DNA from: JAGQPD01 sp020426865 | Lineage (GTDB): Bacteria > Planctomycetota > Planctomycetia > Pirellulales > Pirellulaceae | Reading direction: 5' to 3' | NCBI GenBank assembly: GCA_041399065.1 | Contig: JAWKTN010000004.1 | Location: 930,001-994,000 of the forward strand | DNA: 64,000 nucleotides | In this document: piece by piece, positions 43,458-51,785 of the stretch | Numbering within the stretch: the stretch's first letter is position 1 | Layout: each line of letters starts with the position of its first letter | Notes under the pieces: generated by a model | What the model was told of the DNA's origin: nothing | The model's input: the letters and a program-made list of their open reading frames with translations, nothing else | Database searches by the model: none | Made by a program: the position numbers and the translations under genes

Positions 43458-45821
43458 ATGGGGTCGTCAGACGCGAGACGCCAATTACGTTTGCCGGGAT
43501 ATGCCGGCTTGGTGCGGTTGCGTAAGGTTGTTTGCGCGACCACAGTTGACTTGTTGCGCATCGTCACGTTGCGCATCGTCACGTTGCGCATCGTCACGTT
43601 GCGCATCGTCACGTTGCGGCTTTGCGCGGGATTAACAATCGGATGGAGCGGTATCGCCCCCGCCGTGCTGGCCGAGCCGGCATCGACCGAGCCGGCATCG
43701 CATGATGATGTTGGCGAGCATGATGATGTTGGCGAGCATGATGATGTTGGCGAGCGTGAGCTGGATGCCTGGTCCGACATGGATCATCCGGTTCGTCGAC
43801 AATTGGGAGCGGAGCGACTGGCACTGTGGTCGTTGCGTTGGGAGCGAGGCCAGGCGGTAGCGAACGATCGTCGATCGGGGACCAGTTCCGTCGACGCGAT
43901 CTTGTTGCACGACCTACAACCGCGAGGTCGCGCGTTTTCCGATCGGGCGAACCGGCGAACGTTGGCGCGACGCGCATATTACACGCTCACAGGGCTACCG
44001 CCGACGCCGGAAGAGGTCCTGGCATTTGTCGCTGACGACCGAGATGACGCCTACGATCGGCTGGTGGATCGTCTATTGGATTCGCCATCATTTGGTCAGC
44101 ATTGGGCGCGCATGTGGTTGGATGTCGTGCGTTACAGCGACAGCAATGGATTTGACTGGGACGAGTTTCGTCCGCAGGCGTGGCGATATCGCGACTATGT
44201 GATTCGCAGCTTTAATCAAGACAAGCCGCTGGACCGATTCATCGTCGAGCAGCTGGCGGGGGACGAGCTAATTGCCGGTCCGCCGACGACGCTTGCCGAA
44301 CAAGACTGTTTGATCGCAACAGGATTCTTGCGAGTTGGACCTCAAGATAATTCTGCGTCATTGTTTAACGAGCAGGGCCGCGCTCGTGCGGAGTACCTGT
44401 TCGATCTGACAGAAACGACGGGAAGCGCGTTTCTCGCAATGACGATGTCGTGCTGTCGCTGTCACGATCACAAATTCGATCCGGTCCTGCAGGACGATTA
44501 CTACCGCCTGCTCGCCTGCTTCTCAGGTGTGCAATACGCTGACGACCTGGCACTCGATCTGGCTGACCAACAAGCCGCGATCGCGAAGCACAATGCCTGC
44601 TTGGAGAGTGAAGCGGAAAAACTGCAGCGTCGACGCGACAATATTCTTCAGCAAGTACGTTCGAGGATCTCCCAAGAGCAGGGCGATGGCGAGGCGCCAA
44701 GTGACGAGCAAGTGTTGCAGGCTCGCAGCGAACAAGAACGTCAGGCATGTGAAGCGGTGGAGCGGGAACTTGACGAACTTAATAAGCAGAGAGAAGCGTA
44801 CACCGTTGGCTTGTTGGCCATCGAGCAGAATGCTCCGATTTCACCGACTCACGTATTTGAGCAGGGCGATTATCGCTCTCCCATGCATGTCGTTCCTCCT
44901 GGCGTTCCATCGCTGTGGGAGCAGACGGATTTAGCAGTTCAACCGCCGCCGCGTGCCGAGTCCACGGGACGCCGTCTGGCATTGGCGAAATGGATTGCAT
45001 CGGCGGAAAACCCACGAACAGCCCGTGTGTACGTCAACCGCGTTTGGCAGCAGGTGTTTGGTGAAGGGATCGTCGCGACCCCCAATGACTTTGGATGGTC
45101 GGGAGAGCGTCCCTCACATCCAGAATTACTCGATTGGCTCGCGTCGCAGTTCGTTGACCATGGCTGGTCGACGAAGCGGTTGTTGCGTCAGATTGTCATT
45201 AGCGACGTATTTTGCCAGAGGGCCATGACGCGCCCGCGCGGTCTGGAGAATCGCTTTACCGGATTTCCGTCGCGACGTTTGAGTGCCGAGCAGCTGCGGG
45301 ATTCGCTATTGATGGTTTCGGGGTTGCTGACCGAAAAAGACGCGGGCCCGCCGGTTTGGCCAGATCTGCCAGCGGAAATCCTGCAGGCCAATCCCGCGTT
45401 TTTGGACGACAACGCGATGAAAACCAAGGGCTGGTATCCGTCCGCGGCACCTGAACAGCATGCCCGCAGCATCTTCGTTGTACAAAAACGGACCGTCCGC
45501 GTACCGTTTTTGGAGACGTTCGACTTGCCGGAAAACGTGGTGTCGTGTGGCCGGCGTGATGCGTCGAACGTACCGAATCAGGCGCTGTCGTTGATGAATT
45601 CTCCGCTGATGGAACAAGTGTCGACGGCCTTTGGCAAGCGCGTCGCGAACGAAGCCGGAACAGGTACGACGGACCAGGTCGAGCGAGCATTTCAATTGGC
45701 GTTCCAACGCCAACCGACCGATATCGAAGCGGTTTCGTGCCGTCGATTTTGCGAAAATTATAGCCTGCGGCAGCTTTGCCGCGTATTGCTCAACGTGAAC
45801 GAATTCCTCTATCTCGAGTAG
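43458..45821 (+). CDS. DUF1549/DUF1553 protein lacking PSCyt1, with minisatellite-built N-terminus (locus 1)
   Basis: 787 aa from ATG 43458. DUF1549 begins near residue 125 (SVDAILLHDLQPRGRAFSDRANRRTLARRAYYTLTGLPPTPEEV, HWARMWLDVVRYSDSNGFDWDEFRPQAWRYRDYVI) and contains CCRCHDHKFDP, a CXXCH. A coiled linker (EAEKLQRRRDNILQQVR) leads to DUF1553 (ARVYVNRVWQQVFGEGIVATPNDFGWSGE, FVVQKRTVRVPFLETFDLPENVVSCGRRDASNVPNQALSLMNSP). The usual N-terminal PSCyt1 haem domain is absent. In its place are RIVTL x4, EPAST-type x2 and HDDVGE x3, encoded by perfect or near-perfect DNA repeats. A hydrophobic stretch (LCAGLTIGWSGIAPAVLA) may still serve as an export signal. Confidence 0.9.
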   Translation: MGSSDARRQLRLPGYAGLVRLRKVVCATTVDLLRIVTLRIVTLRIVTLRIVTLRLCAGLTIGWSGIAPAVLAEPASTEPASHDDVGEHDDVGEHDDVGERELDAWSDMDHPVRRQLGAERLALWSLRWERGQAVANDRRSGTSSVDAILLHDLQPRGRAFSDRANRRTLARRAYYTLTGLPPTPEEVLAFVADDRDDAYDRLVDRLLDSPSFGQHWARMWLDVVRYSDSNGFDWDEFRPQAWRYRDYVIRSFNQDKPLDRFIVEQLAGDELIAGPPTTLAEQDCLIATGFLRVGPQDNSASLFNEQGRARAEYLFDLTETTGSAFLAMTMSCCRCHDHKFDPVLQDDYYRLLACFSGVQYADDLALDLADQQAAIAKHNACLESEAEKLQRRRDNILQQVRSRISQEQGDGEAPSDEQVLQARSEQERQACEAVERELDELNKQREAYTVGLLAIEQNAPISPTHVFEQGDYRSPMHVVPPGVPSLWEQTDLAVQPPPRAESTGRRLALAKWIASAENPRTARVYVNRVWQQVFGEGIVATPNDFGWSGERPSHPELLDWLASQFVDHGWSTKRLLRQIVISDVFCQRAMTRPRGLENRFTGFPSRRLSAEQLRDSLLMVSGLLTEKDAGPPVWPDLPAEILQANPAFLDDNAMKTKGWYPSAAPEQHARSIFVVQKRTVRVPFLETFDLPENVVSCGRRDASNVPNQALSLMNSPLMEQVSTAFGKRVANEAGTGTTDQVERAFQLAFQRQPTDIEAVSCRRFCENYSLRQLCRVLLNVNEFLYLE
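43554..43613 (+). repeat. Four perfect 15-bp tandem repeats inside the DUF1549/DUF1553 gene
   Basis: Unit TTGCGCATCGTCACG, four identical copies, encoding repeated RIVTL. The unit length is a multiple of three, so copy-number change keeps the frame. Confidence 0.97.
43671..43754 (+). repeat. Adjacent 15-bp x2 and 18-bp x3 tandem repeats inside the DUF1549/DUF1553 gene
   Basis: 43671-43700: two copies of (G/A)CCGAGCCGGCATCG. 43701-43754: three identical copies of CATGATGATGTTGGCGAG, encoding HDDVGE. Both keep the reading frame. Confidence 0.95.
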
Positions 45822-46116
45822 CTCACGGTGCCCGGTGACCAACCAGCCAGTTTTGGGGGATTTGGCGGGCGTGAAGCGCGGCAACACGTTGAAAATTCAC
45901 ATTTTATGTACTAGGCAAGAGCAAGACAGCTTATAATAATAACCGGCTCTACCTTTTACTAGATTTTAGCCGGCCGATGGAAGGATCGCATCATAATGTT
46001 GCACGGCTGTCCCCAGCCGTTACCAAAGTGACACGGCTGTCCTCAGCCGTATTCGTCGGATACCACGGAAATGCAAATCAACCAGCGGAGGACGGCTGGG
46101 TAACAATCCGTTTGAC
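45822..46116. other. Intergenic region upstream of the second kinase
   Basis: 295 bp. It holds an inverted repeat CCGGCT...AGCCGG (45943-45973), a TATAAT-like hexamer at 45932-45937 without a good -35, and two ACGGCTG palindromes (46003-46020, 46033-46050) with a partial third copy near 46090. No gene is evident. Confidence 0.45.
46003..46050. repeat. Pair of 18-bp palindromes of the ACGGCTG family
   Basis: ACGGCTGTCCCCAGCCGT (46003-46020) and ACGGCTGTCCTCAGCCGT (46033-46050), 30 bp apart start to start. Same family as 2962-2978; located 70-115 bp upstream of a kinase gene. Confidence 0.75.
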
Positions 46117-47730
46117 ATGGTCAAAGTAAACGCGGATACATTCATTGAGATCGTGCGCCGGAGCGGGCTCGTTCCGTCCGATAGCTTTGCGCAATTCCTG
46201 GACCGGCTGGAAGCGTCCGGGTATTCCATCGACGAGGCCGACCCGGCAGATATTGCCCAGCGGTTGGTTGCCACCGAGTTGATCAACGAATGGCATGCAC
46301 GGAATTTGCTGAAAGGCAAATACAAAGGATTCAAGCTCGGAAAGTACACGCTTCTTGGGCATATTGGATCAGGCGGGATGAGCAACGTGTTTTTGGCGCG
46401 CCATCCGGTAATGCACCGCTTGGTTGCGGTCAAGGTGTTGCCTAAGGGGAAGGTGTCCAATCCCAACTACCTCGAGCGTTTTCAGCGCGAGGCCCGGGCG
46501 GCGGCAGCCTTGGACCATCCGAATATTGTGCGGGCCTACGACATCGATCAGGACGGCAGCACGCACTATATCATTATGGAATACGTCGATGGCCGCGATT
46601 TCCAGCGGCTTGTCACCGAAGACGGACGGTTGGATGCGGAGACGGCTGCCGAGTACATCCGGCAAGTCGCCGTAGGGTTGGACCATGCGCACAGGTCGGG
46701 CCTGATTCACCGCGACATTAAGCCAGCAAATTGCCTGGTCGATAAATCGGGTGTCGTGAAGATCCTCGATATGGGGTTGGCGAAGTTTTCCGAAGAGAGC
46801 CTCGCGTCGATTAGCGCGGTCTACAACGATCGCGTCGTGGGAACCGCCGACTATCTAGCGCCGGAACAGGCTGTCAACAGTCAAACGGTCGATACGCGAG
46901 CCGACATCTATAGCTTGGGTTGCACGCTCTATTTTCTCTTGACTGGGCACCCACCATTTCCGACGGGGACGATCGCCGAACGATTGTTGAAGCATCAAAA
47001 GGATGAGCCGGTCAGTATTCGATCGGAACGTAACGATGTTCCGGCCACGTTGGTCGACATCTGTCAGAGGATGATGATCAAGTCACCGGAGCGACGAATT
47101 CAGACGGCTTCGTTGGTAATGGAAGAGCTGACCAATTGGTTGGCTGCCCGCGGCGTCAATGTCCCTGGTGCTCAACGCGAACCCAGTACGAGCGAATCGG
47201 GTGGCTTTCGACGATTGGGGAGATTTACGGCGTCGGGATTAACAACCGGTTCGTCGCCCGGTCGCCGTTCGGAGAGCCAGGAATCGACGAGCGACACGTC
47301 CAAGATGTCGGCACAAGATACGCGTTCGGTCAACGACAATCTCACGCTCGCACCCTTGGAAGACGAACGCGACAATTCCTCGAACTTGATCTCGGCGGGC
47401 GACAGCGACAGATCATCATCGTCGTCGAATTTGTCGTCTGGCCAGCCATCGAACTCGTCCATCCAGGATTACACGGAAACGCACGAAGGCCTGCGGCGGC
47501 TCCACGAAGAATTGCGGCGAGAAAACACGTCCAGCGGCCTGCTTGACAATCTCGTAGGAACAGGATTGGCCGACCCACCGTCGGCGAGCAACACGTCCTC
47601 GAAACGGCTCGTCCCGCCATCGCAGCTTGCCCGACGCGAAGGGATTCCCGTGTGGGTGTGGCTGGCCGTCGCGGCAGGGATCGCTTTGGGCCTGTTCCTG
47701 GTTATCGCACTGATTGTCTCGCTTAACTAG
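46117..47730 (+). CDS. Ser/Thr protein kinase with C-terminal membrane anchor
   Basis: 537 aa. The N-terminal 75 residues form a helical leader (DTFIEIVRRSGLVPSDSFAQFLDRLEASG..., QRLVATELINEWHARNLLKGKYKGFKLGKY) common to one planctomycete kinase group. The kinase domain (about 77-340) has GHIGSGGMSNVF, VAVKVL, IIMEYVDGRDF, LIHRDIKPANCLV, ILDMGLAK (DMG for DFG), GTADYLAPEQ and YSLGCTLYFLLTGHPPF. A Ser/Asp-rich disordered linker follows (SSSSSNLSSGQPSNSS), and a single TM helix near the C-terminus (VWVWLAVAAGIALGLFLVIALIV) places the kinase in the cytoplasm with almost no external part. The stop overlaps the convergent membrane-protein gene by four bases. Confidence 0.95.
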   Translation: MVKVNADTFIEIVRRSGLVPSDSFAQFLDRLEASGYSIDEADPADIAQRLVATELINEWHARNLLKGKYKGFKLGKYTLLGHIGSGGMSNVFLARHPVMHRLVAVKVLPKGKVSNPNYLERFQREARAAAALDHPNIVRAYDIDQDGSTHYIIMEYVDGRDFQRLVTEDGRLDAETAAEYIRQVAVGLDHAHRSGLIHRDIKPANCLVDKSGVVKILDMGLAKFSEESLASISAVYNDRVVGTADYLAPEQAVNSQTVDTRADIYSLGCTLYFLLTGHPPFPTGTIAERLLKHQKDEPVSIRSERNDVPATLVDICQRMMIKSPERRIQTASLVMEELTNWLAARGVNVPGAQREPSTSESGGFRRLGRFTASGLTTGSSPGRRSESQESTSDTSKMSAQDTRSVNDNLTLAPLEDERDNSSNLISAGDSDRSSSSSNLSSGQPSNSSIQDYTETHEGLRRLHEELRRENTSSGLLDNLVGTGLADPPSASNTSSKRLVPPSQLARREGIPVWVWLAVAAGIALGLFLVIALIVSLN

Positions 47731-48122
47731 CGGCCGGTACTCTTCCGCTTGGCCAATCCCACCAACAGGATCCGCGAACACGCGGAGATGATCGCCAGCG
47801 GGATCCACATCCAAAGAAAATAGCAGATAAGCAGAATCAAGACGGAGGCCGCACGGCCGAATTTGATCACATTCGGCCCCTGGGTGAATTCGAATGATTC
47901 GGCCTGGATTAGCTCCGCGATTTGATCGACGGAACCTTGCAGTGCGGCCGGTTCCGTGACCAATCTTCCGACCTGCTTGAATACGGCAATTGATTGATAG
48001 ACGCCGAACAGCAGCAAGAGGAAGACGCCAACAAGGCAAAAACCCCGCAGGAGATTGCCGATCGATTCCAGTACGCGGTCAGCATTTTCCGTCGGCGACA
48101 TCGTTTCAGGCACATGGTCCAT
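47727..48122 (-). CDS. Small membrane protein of unknown function
   Basis: 131 aa. A polar N-terminus, then two predicted TM helices: LLRGFCLVGVFLLLLFGVYQSIAVF (about 25-50) and ASVLILLICYFLWMWIPLAIISACSRILLVG (about 90-120), joined by an acidic/amphipathic loop (VDQIAELIQAESFEF). Basic C-terminus (LAKRKSTGR). No family recognised. It is convergent with the kinase and overlaps it by 4 bp. Confidence 0.6.
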   Translation of the reverse strand: MDHVPETMSPTENADRVLESIGNLLRGFCLVGVFLLLLFGVYQSIAVFKQVGRLVTEPAALQGSVDQIAELIQAESFEFTQGPNVIKFGRAASVLILLICYFLWMWIPLAIISACSRILLVGLAKRKSTGR

Positions 48123-48286
48123 ACGTGGCTCCCTTGATGACGGCTATTCGATACAAATGTAGGCCGATTGCTTCCCATTCTGGCATCCCGAGCGTTTTAC
48201 TCGGTGTGGCAATACGGACGGTTGGTGGCTAAAATGTCTAGTAACCCACCCGGCAGCTTCCTGCAACTACTAGAGGCCAAACGAAA

Positions 48287-51200
48287 ATGCACTCGCCCTG
48301 TCGATTTCGCTGGCATTCACGTCGGGTCGTTCGATCGCACGGTTGGTTACCTTATTTGTGGTCCGTATGGGTCGCCGCTATTGTAGCATATTTCTTTTTG
48401 GGGGCAGCCTTGCCGGCCCTTGCCGACGAACGAGAAGATGCCGAGTTCTTCGAACGGCACGTGCGTCCAATTCTCGTCAGCCGTTGCTTCGAATGCCATG
48501 GCCCCGATGTGAAGGAGCCGCGTGGGAATTTGCGGATGGGATCAAAAGAGGAGCTGCTGAAGGGCGGTGACACGGGTCCGTCGGTCGACCTTGACGAACC
48601 ATTGCAAAGCCTCGTGCTGTCAGCGATCCGGTACGACGGACTATTTGAAATGCCGCCGACAGGGCGTTTGCCACAGGCCGAGCTAGAAACGCTCGTGCAG
48701 TGGGTCGAGCGCGGCGCCTTCTGGCCGGACACGAAGACCGTGCCGCTCATTCCTTCGGCTGACGCCAGGCCGAACATCCAGCAATTGGCACAATCTCATT
48801 GGGCGTGGCAGACTCCACAACGTCACCCCGTCCCCGATGTAGTGCATGCCGACTGGCCACGCACATCGATCGATGCGTTTCTACTGTCCAAGATGGAACA
48901 GCATGGTCTTGGTCCGGCGAACGATGCACCATCCTATCAGTGGCTACGGCGCGTCTATTTTTGTCTGACCGGTCTTCCGCCGACGACTGAAGAGGTTCAG
49001 GAGTTTGTCGAAAGCGATTCATTGGCGCGGCGGGAAGAAATCGTTGATTCGCTGTTGGCATCTCCGCGTTTCGGCGAACACTGGGCGCGCCATTGGCTCG
49101 ATCTGGTCCGATATGCGGAAACGTACGGACACGAATTCGATTACCCGATTCCCCATGCCAGCAACTATCGGGACTACATCATTCGGGCCCTCAATTCCGA
49201 CGTTTCCTACGATCGATTGATTGCTGAGCACATTGCTGGCGATCTGCTGGATCCGCCGCGGTTGAATCCAGAGGAAGGCTTCAACGAATCGCCGATTGCG
49301 ACTGCATTCTGGTTCTTTCATGATGCCACGCATGCGCCTGTCGACGTGTTGGGAAACGAATCGAATCACACCGATAACCGCATCGACGTAATGAGCAAGT
49401 CGTTTTTGGGATTGACCGTTGCCTGCGCACGTTGCCACGATCATAAATTCGACGCCATCACGACCGAAGATTATTACGCACTTGCGGGGATCATCAACAG
49501 TTCCCGGCGTGATCTTGTTCAACTGGATCCACACGGTGCGATTGCGTCGGCCGTCGCCAGCCTGAACGCTCTGCAATCCCCGATCCAACAGGCTGTGCAA
49601 GCGGCTCTTGCGCAAATTCCCGGCGGCCAGCAAGAGTCCCTGCAACAGTCGTGGATAGAACAGTTAAGTCACCAGCTGGGGATCGCCGACAATGACGTGG
49701 CGCAGTCATCGCCGTCCGAAGGATCTGATAGTGTTGATCACAACAACTGGCAGGCCGCTGTGGCAGACCCGCGATTAAATTCGCCACAACATCCGCTCCA
49801 TATGTTGTATGTCGCATTGCACATGTCAGCGGAGCCTGACAAGTTCGCCGAGGTCCAACGTGCTGCTGCGGACCAGACCCGAGACGCCGCCGATAGTCGC
49901 TCCGGGGCGCACACATACGCGAAGTTCACCGATGGCTGGCCCGCCGGGTGGCGCGCCAGCGGCCCCGCGTTCTGTGAGTCATGCGATCGAACCCCGCATT
50001 ATGTGTACGTCAACCACCACCTACAGCTCCACCATGCGAAGGTCGCGTCCAGCCGCTTGGTGACGCGTCACTTGCAGGGCACCCTAAGGTCCCCGGACTT
50101 TGAGATTTCTGCACCGTTCGTTCATTTTCGCGTACGTGGCGATTCGGTCCAGCTGCGAGTCGTCATCGACGGCTATTTCATGAACGACTACCACCAGCTG
50201 CTGTTTTCCGGATTACGTGCCGATGTGAAGAACGCCGAGACCTGGACCTGGGTAACCCTTGGCGGAGATCTGGGCCGATATCATGGCCATCGAGCCTACT
50301 TGGAAATCGTGGATAGTGGCGATGGTGAAATCGAAATCGATGAGGTCGTTTTTTCCGATCGAGCCAAGATAATCGATCCGCCGGACGCGGTAGTCCGGGA
50401 ACTCTTGCAGCACGACTACGAATCCTGCCGCGATCATGTTGCAAAAATGTTGGCGTCAAGAATCGCGGCAGCGGTCGCGAATTGGCGCGACAGCGGCGAC
50501 GAATTGAACGACAACGACTGTGAGATCATCAATTGGGCATTAAGGCATGATTTGTTTCCGGCCATTCGCGAGTCATCAGCGATCGTCGAATTGTCACAGA
50601 AGTGGCAAGCGTTGGCCGACGCGTGTCCGAACCCGGATTTGGCCCTCGGGTTGTGTGATGGCCCGGGTGAGGATGCACATGTCTTTGTACGAGGGAATCA
50701 CCGCAACGTCGGCAAATTGGTGCCACGACGATTTCTGGAGGCAGCTGGCCAAATCGATTCCGTGTTCGCCAAAGAGGGGTCGGGAAGATTGCAGCTGGCA
50801 AAGAAATTGACCGCCAGCGACAATCCGCTCGTTTCCCGTGTAGCCGTCAATCGGATTTGGCAGCACGTGTTCGGTGAAGGCCTCGTCGCGACGGTGGACA
50901 ATTTTGGCGTCCAAGGAGAGCAACCCAGTCACCCGGAACTTTTGGATGACTTGGCTGTGCGATTTCGCGAAGATGGCTGGTCCATCAAACGGCTGTTGCG
51001 CGAGCTCGTTACGAGTCATGCCTTTGCGATGAGCACCGTCGCGGATCCCCGGGCGGAGGAGATCGACCCGGCGAATCGGTACCTGCACGCGATGCGATTG
51101 AGGCGTCTCTCTGGCGAAGAGATTCGCGACGCAATGCTACTGATCTCAGCCAGTTTCGACGATCAAATGTACGGGCCCTCCGTTCCCGTGCACTTGACAT

Positions 51201-51667
51201 CGTTCATGGAAGGCCGTGGGCGGCCGGGATCGAGCGGGCCGCTCGATGGGGCGAATCGCCGGAGCATCTATCAGGAAGTGCGTCGCAATTTTTTGTCACC
51301 TTGGATGTTGGCGTTCGACACACCGGTTCCCGCGTCGACGCTGGGGCGTCGCAATGTGTCGAACGTCCCCTCTCAAGCCTTGACATTACTCAATGACCCG
51401 TTCGTGCACCTGATCGCTAAACGCTGGTCGGAAATCACCTCCACAAAGCTCCCCGATGCAAACGAATCGCGATACGTCGGGATGTATCTCGCCGCGTTTG
51501 GCCGAAATCCGACCCTAGACGAAATCGAAACACTCAATGGGTTTCTTGACGCGCAAGACCAAGCCTATCAACAATCCGGCAAGTCGCCCGATGAGGCCAT
51601 GAGATTGGCTTGGCGAGATTTGGCGCATACGCTGCTGAATACCAAGGAGTTCATCTATGTGCGCTAG
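48287..51667 (+). CDS. PSCyt1-DUF1549-DUF1553 protein with inserted jelly-roll-like domain (locus 2)
   Basis: 1126 aa. A signal or anchor (SVWVAAIVAYFFLGAALPALA) precedes PSCyt1 (HVRPILVSRCFECHGPDVKEPRGNLRM), whose CFECH is a haem-binding CXXCH. DUF1549 spans about 190-420 (TSIDAFLLSKMEQHGL, HWARHWLDLVRYAETYGHEFD, CARCHDHKFD, a second CXXCH). Between the two DUFs is an insert of roughly 380 residues with a beta-sandwich segment (GTLRSPDFEISAPFVHFRVRGDSVQLRVVIDG, EIEIDEVVF) like a carbohydrate-binding module. DUF1553 ends the protein (SRVAVNRIWQHVFGEGLVATVDNFGVQGE, RRNVSNVPSQALTLLND). The DUF1501 partner follows at 51786. Proposed role: extracytoplasmic, haem-linked oxidation or degradation step; substrate unknown. 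Confidence 0.93.
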   Translation: MHSPCRFRWHSRRVVRSHGWLPYLWSVWVAAIVAYFFLGAALPALADEREDAEFFERHVRPILVSRCFECHGPDVKEPRGNLRMGSKEELLKGGDTGPSVDLDEPLQSLVLSAIRYDGLFEMPPTGRLPQAELETLVQWVERGAFWPDTKTVPLIPSADARPNIQQLAQSHWAWQTPQRHPVPDVVHADWPRTSIDAFLLSKMEQHGLGPANDAPSYQWLRRVYFCLTGLPPTTEEVQEFVESDSLARREEIVDSLLASPRFGEHWARHWLDLVRYAETYGHEFDYPIPHASNYRDYIIRALNSDVSYDRLIAEHIAGDLLDPPRLNPEEGFNESPIATAFWFFHDATHAPVDVLGNESNHTDNRIDVMSKSFLGLTVACARCHDHKFDAITTEDYYALAGIINSSRRDLVQLDPHGAIASAVASLNALQSPIQQAVQAALAQIPGGQQESLQQSWIEQLSHQLGIADNDVAQSSPSEGSDSVDHNNWQAAVADPRLNSPQHPLHMLYVALHMSAEPDKFAEVQRAAADQTRDAADSRSGAHTYAKFTDGWPAGWRASGPAFCESCDRTPHYVYVNHHLQLHHAKVASSRLVTRHLQGTLRSPDFEISAPFVHFRVRGDSVQLRVVIDGYFMNDYHQLLFSGLRADVKNAETWTWVTLGGDLGRYHGHRAYLEIVDSGDGEIEIDEVVFSDRAKIIDPPDAVVRELLQHDYESCRDHVAKMLASRIAAAVANWRDSGDELNDNDCEIINWALRHDLFPAIRESSAIVELSQKWQALADACPNPDLALGLCDGPGEDAHVFVRGNHRNVGKLVPRRFLEAAGQIDSVFAKEGSGRLQLAKKLTASDNPLVSRVAVNRIWQHVFGEGLVATVDNFGVQGEQPSHPELLDDLAVRFREDGWSIKRLLRELVTSHAFAMSTVADPRAEEIDPANRYLHAMRLRRLSGEEIRDAMLLISASFDDQMYGPSVPVHLTSFMEGRGRPGSSGPLDGANRRSIYQEVRRNFLSPWMLAFDTPVPASTLGRRNVSNVPSQALTLLNDPFVHLIAKRWSEITSTKLPDANESRYVGMYLAAFGRNPTLDEIETLNGFLDAQDQAYQQSGKSPDEAMRLAWRDLAHTLLNTKEFIYVR

Positions 51668-51785
51668 CGACACCGCATCGAAGTTGCGGAGCATGCATGT
51701 AACAGATGCGATGGCTGCCAGTTAGATATGGGCGTGGGAGAGGTTGGACGGCGTTGGCATGGTCCGACGAGAAGGTGGCGGTTCG

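Noticed and set aside
45909..45937. TATAAT at 45932 as a promoter for the second kinase.
   Set aside because: No acceptable -35 at 16-18 bp. An isolated hexamer in an A/T-rich patch is weak evidence.
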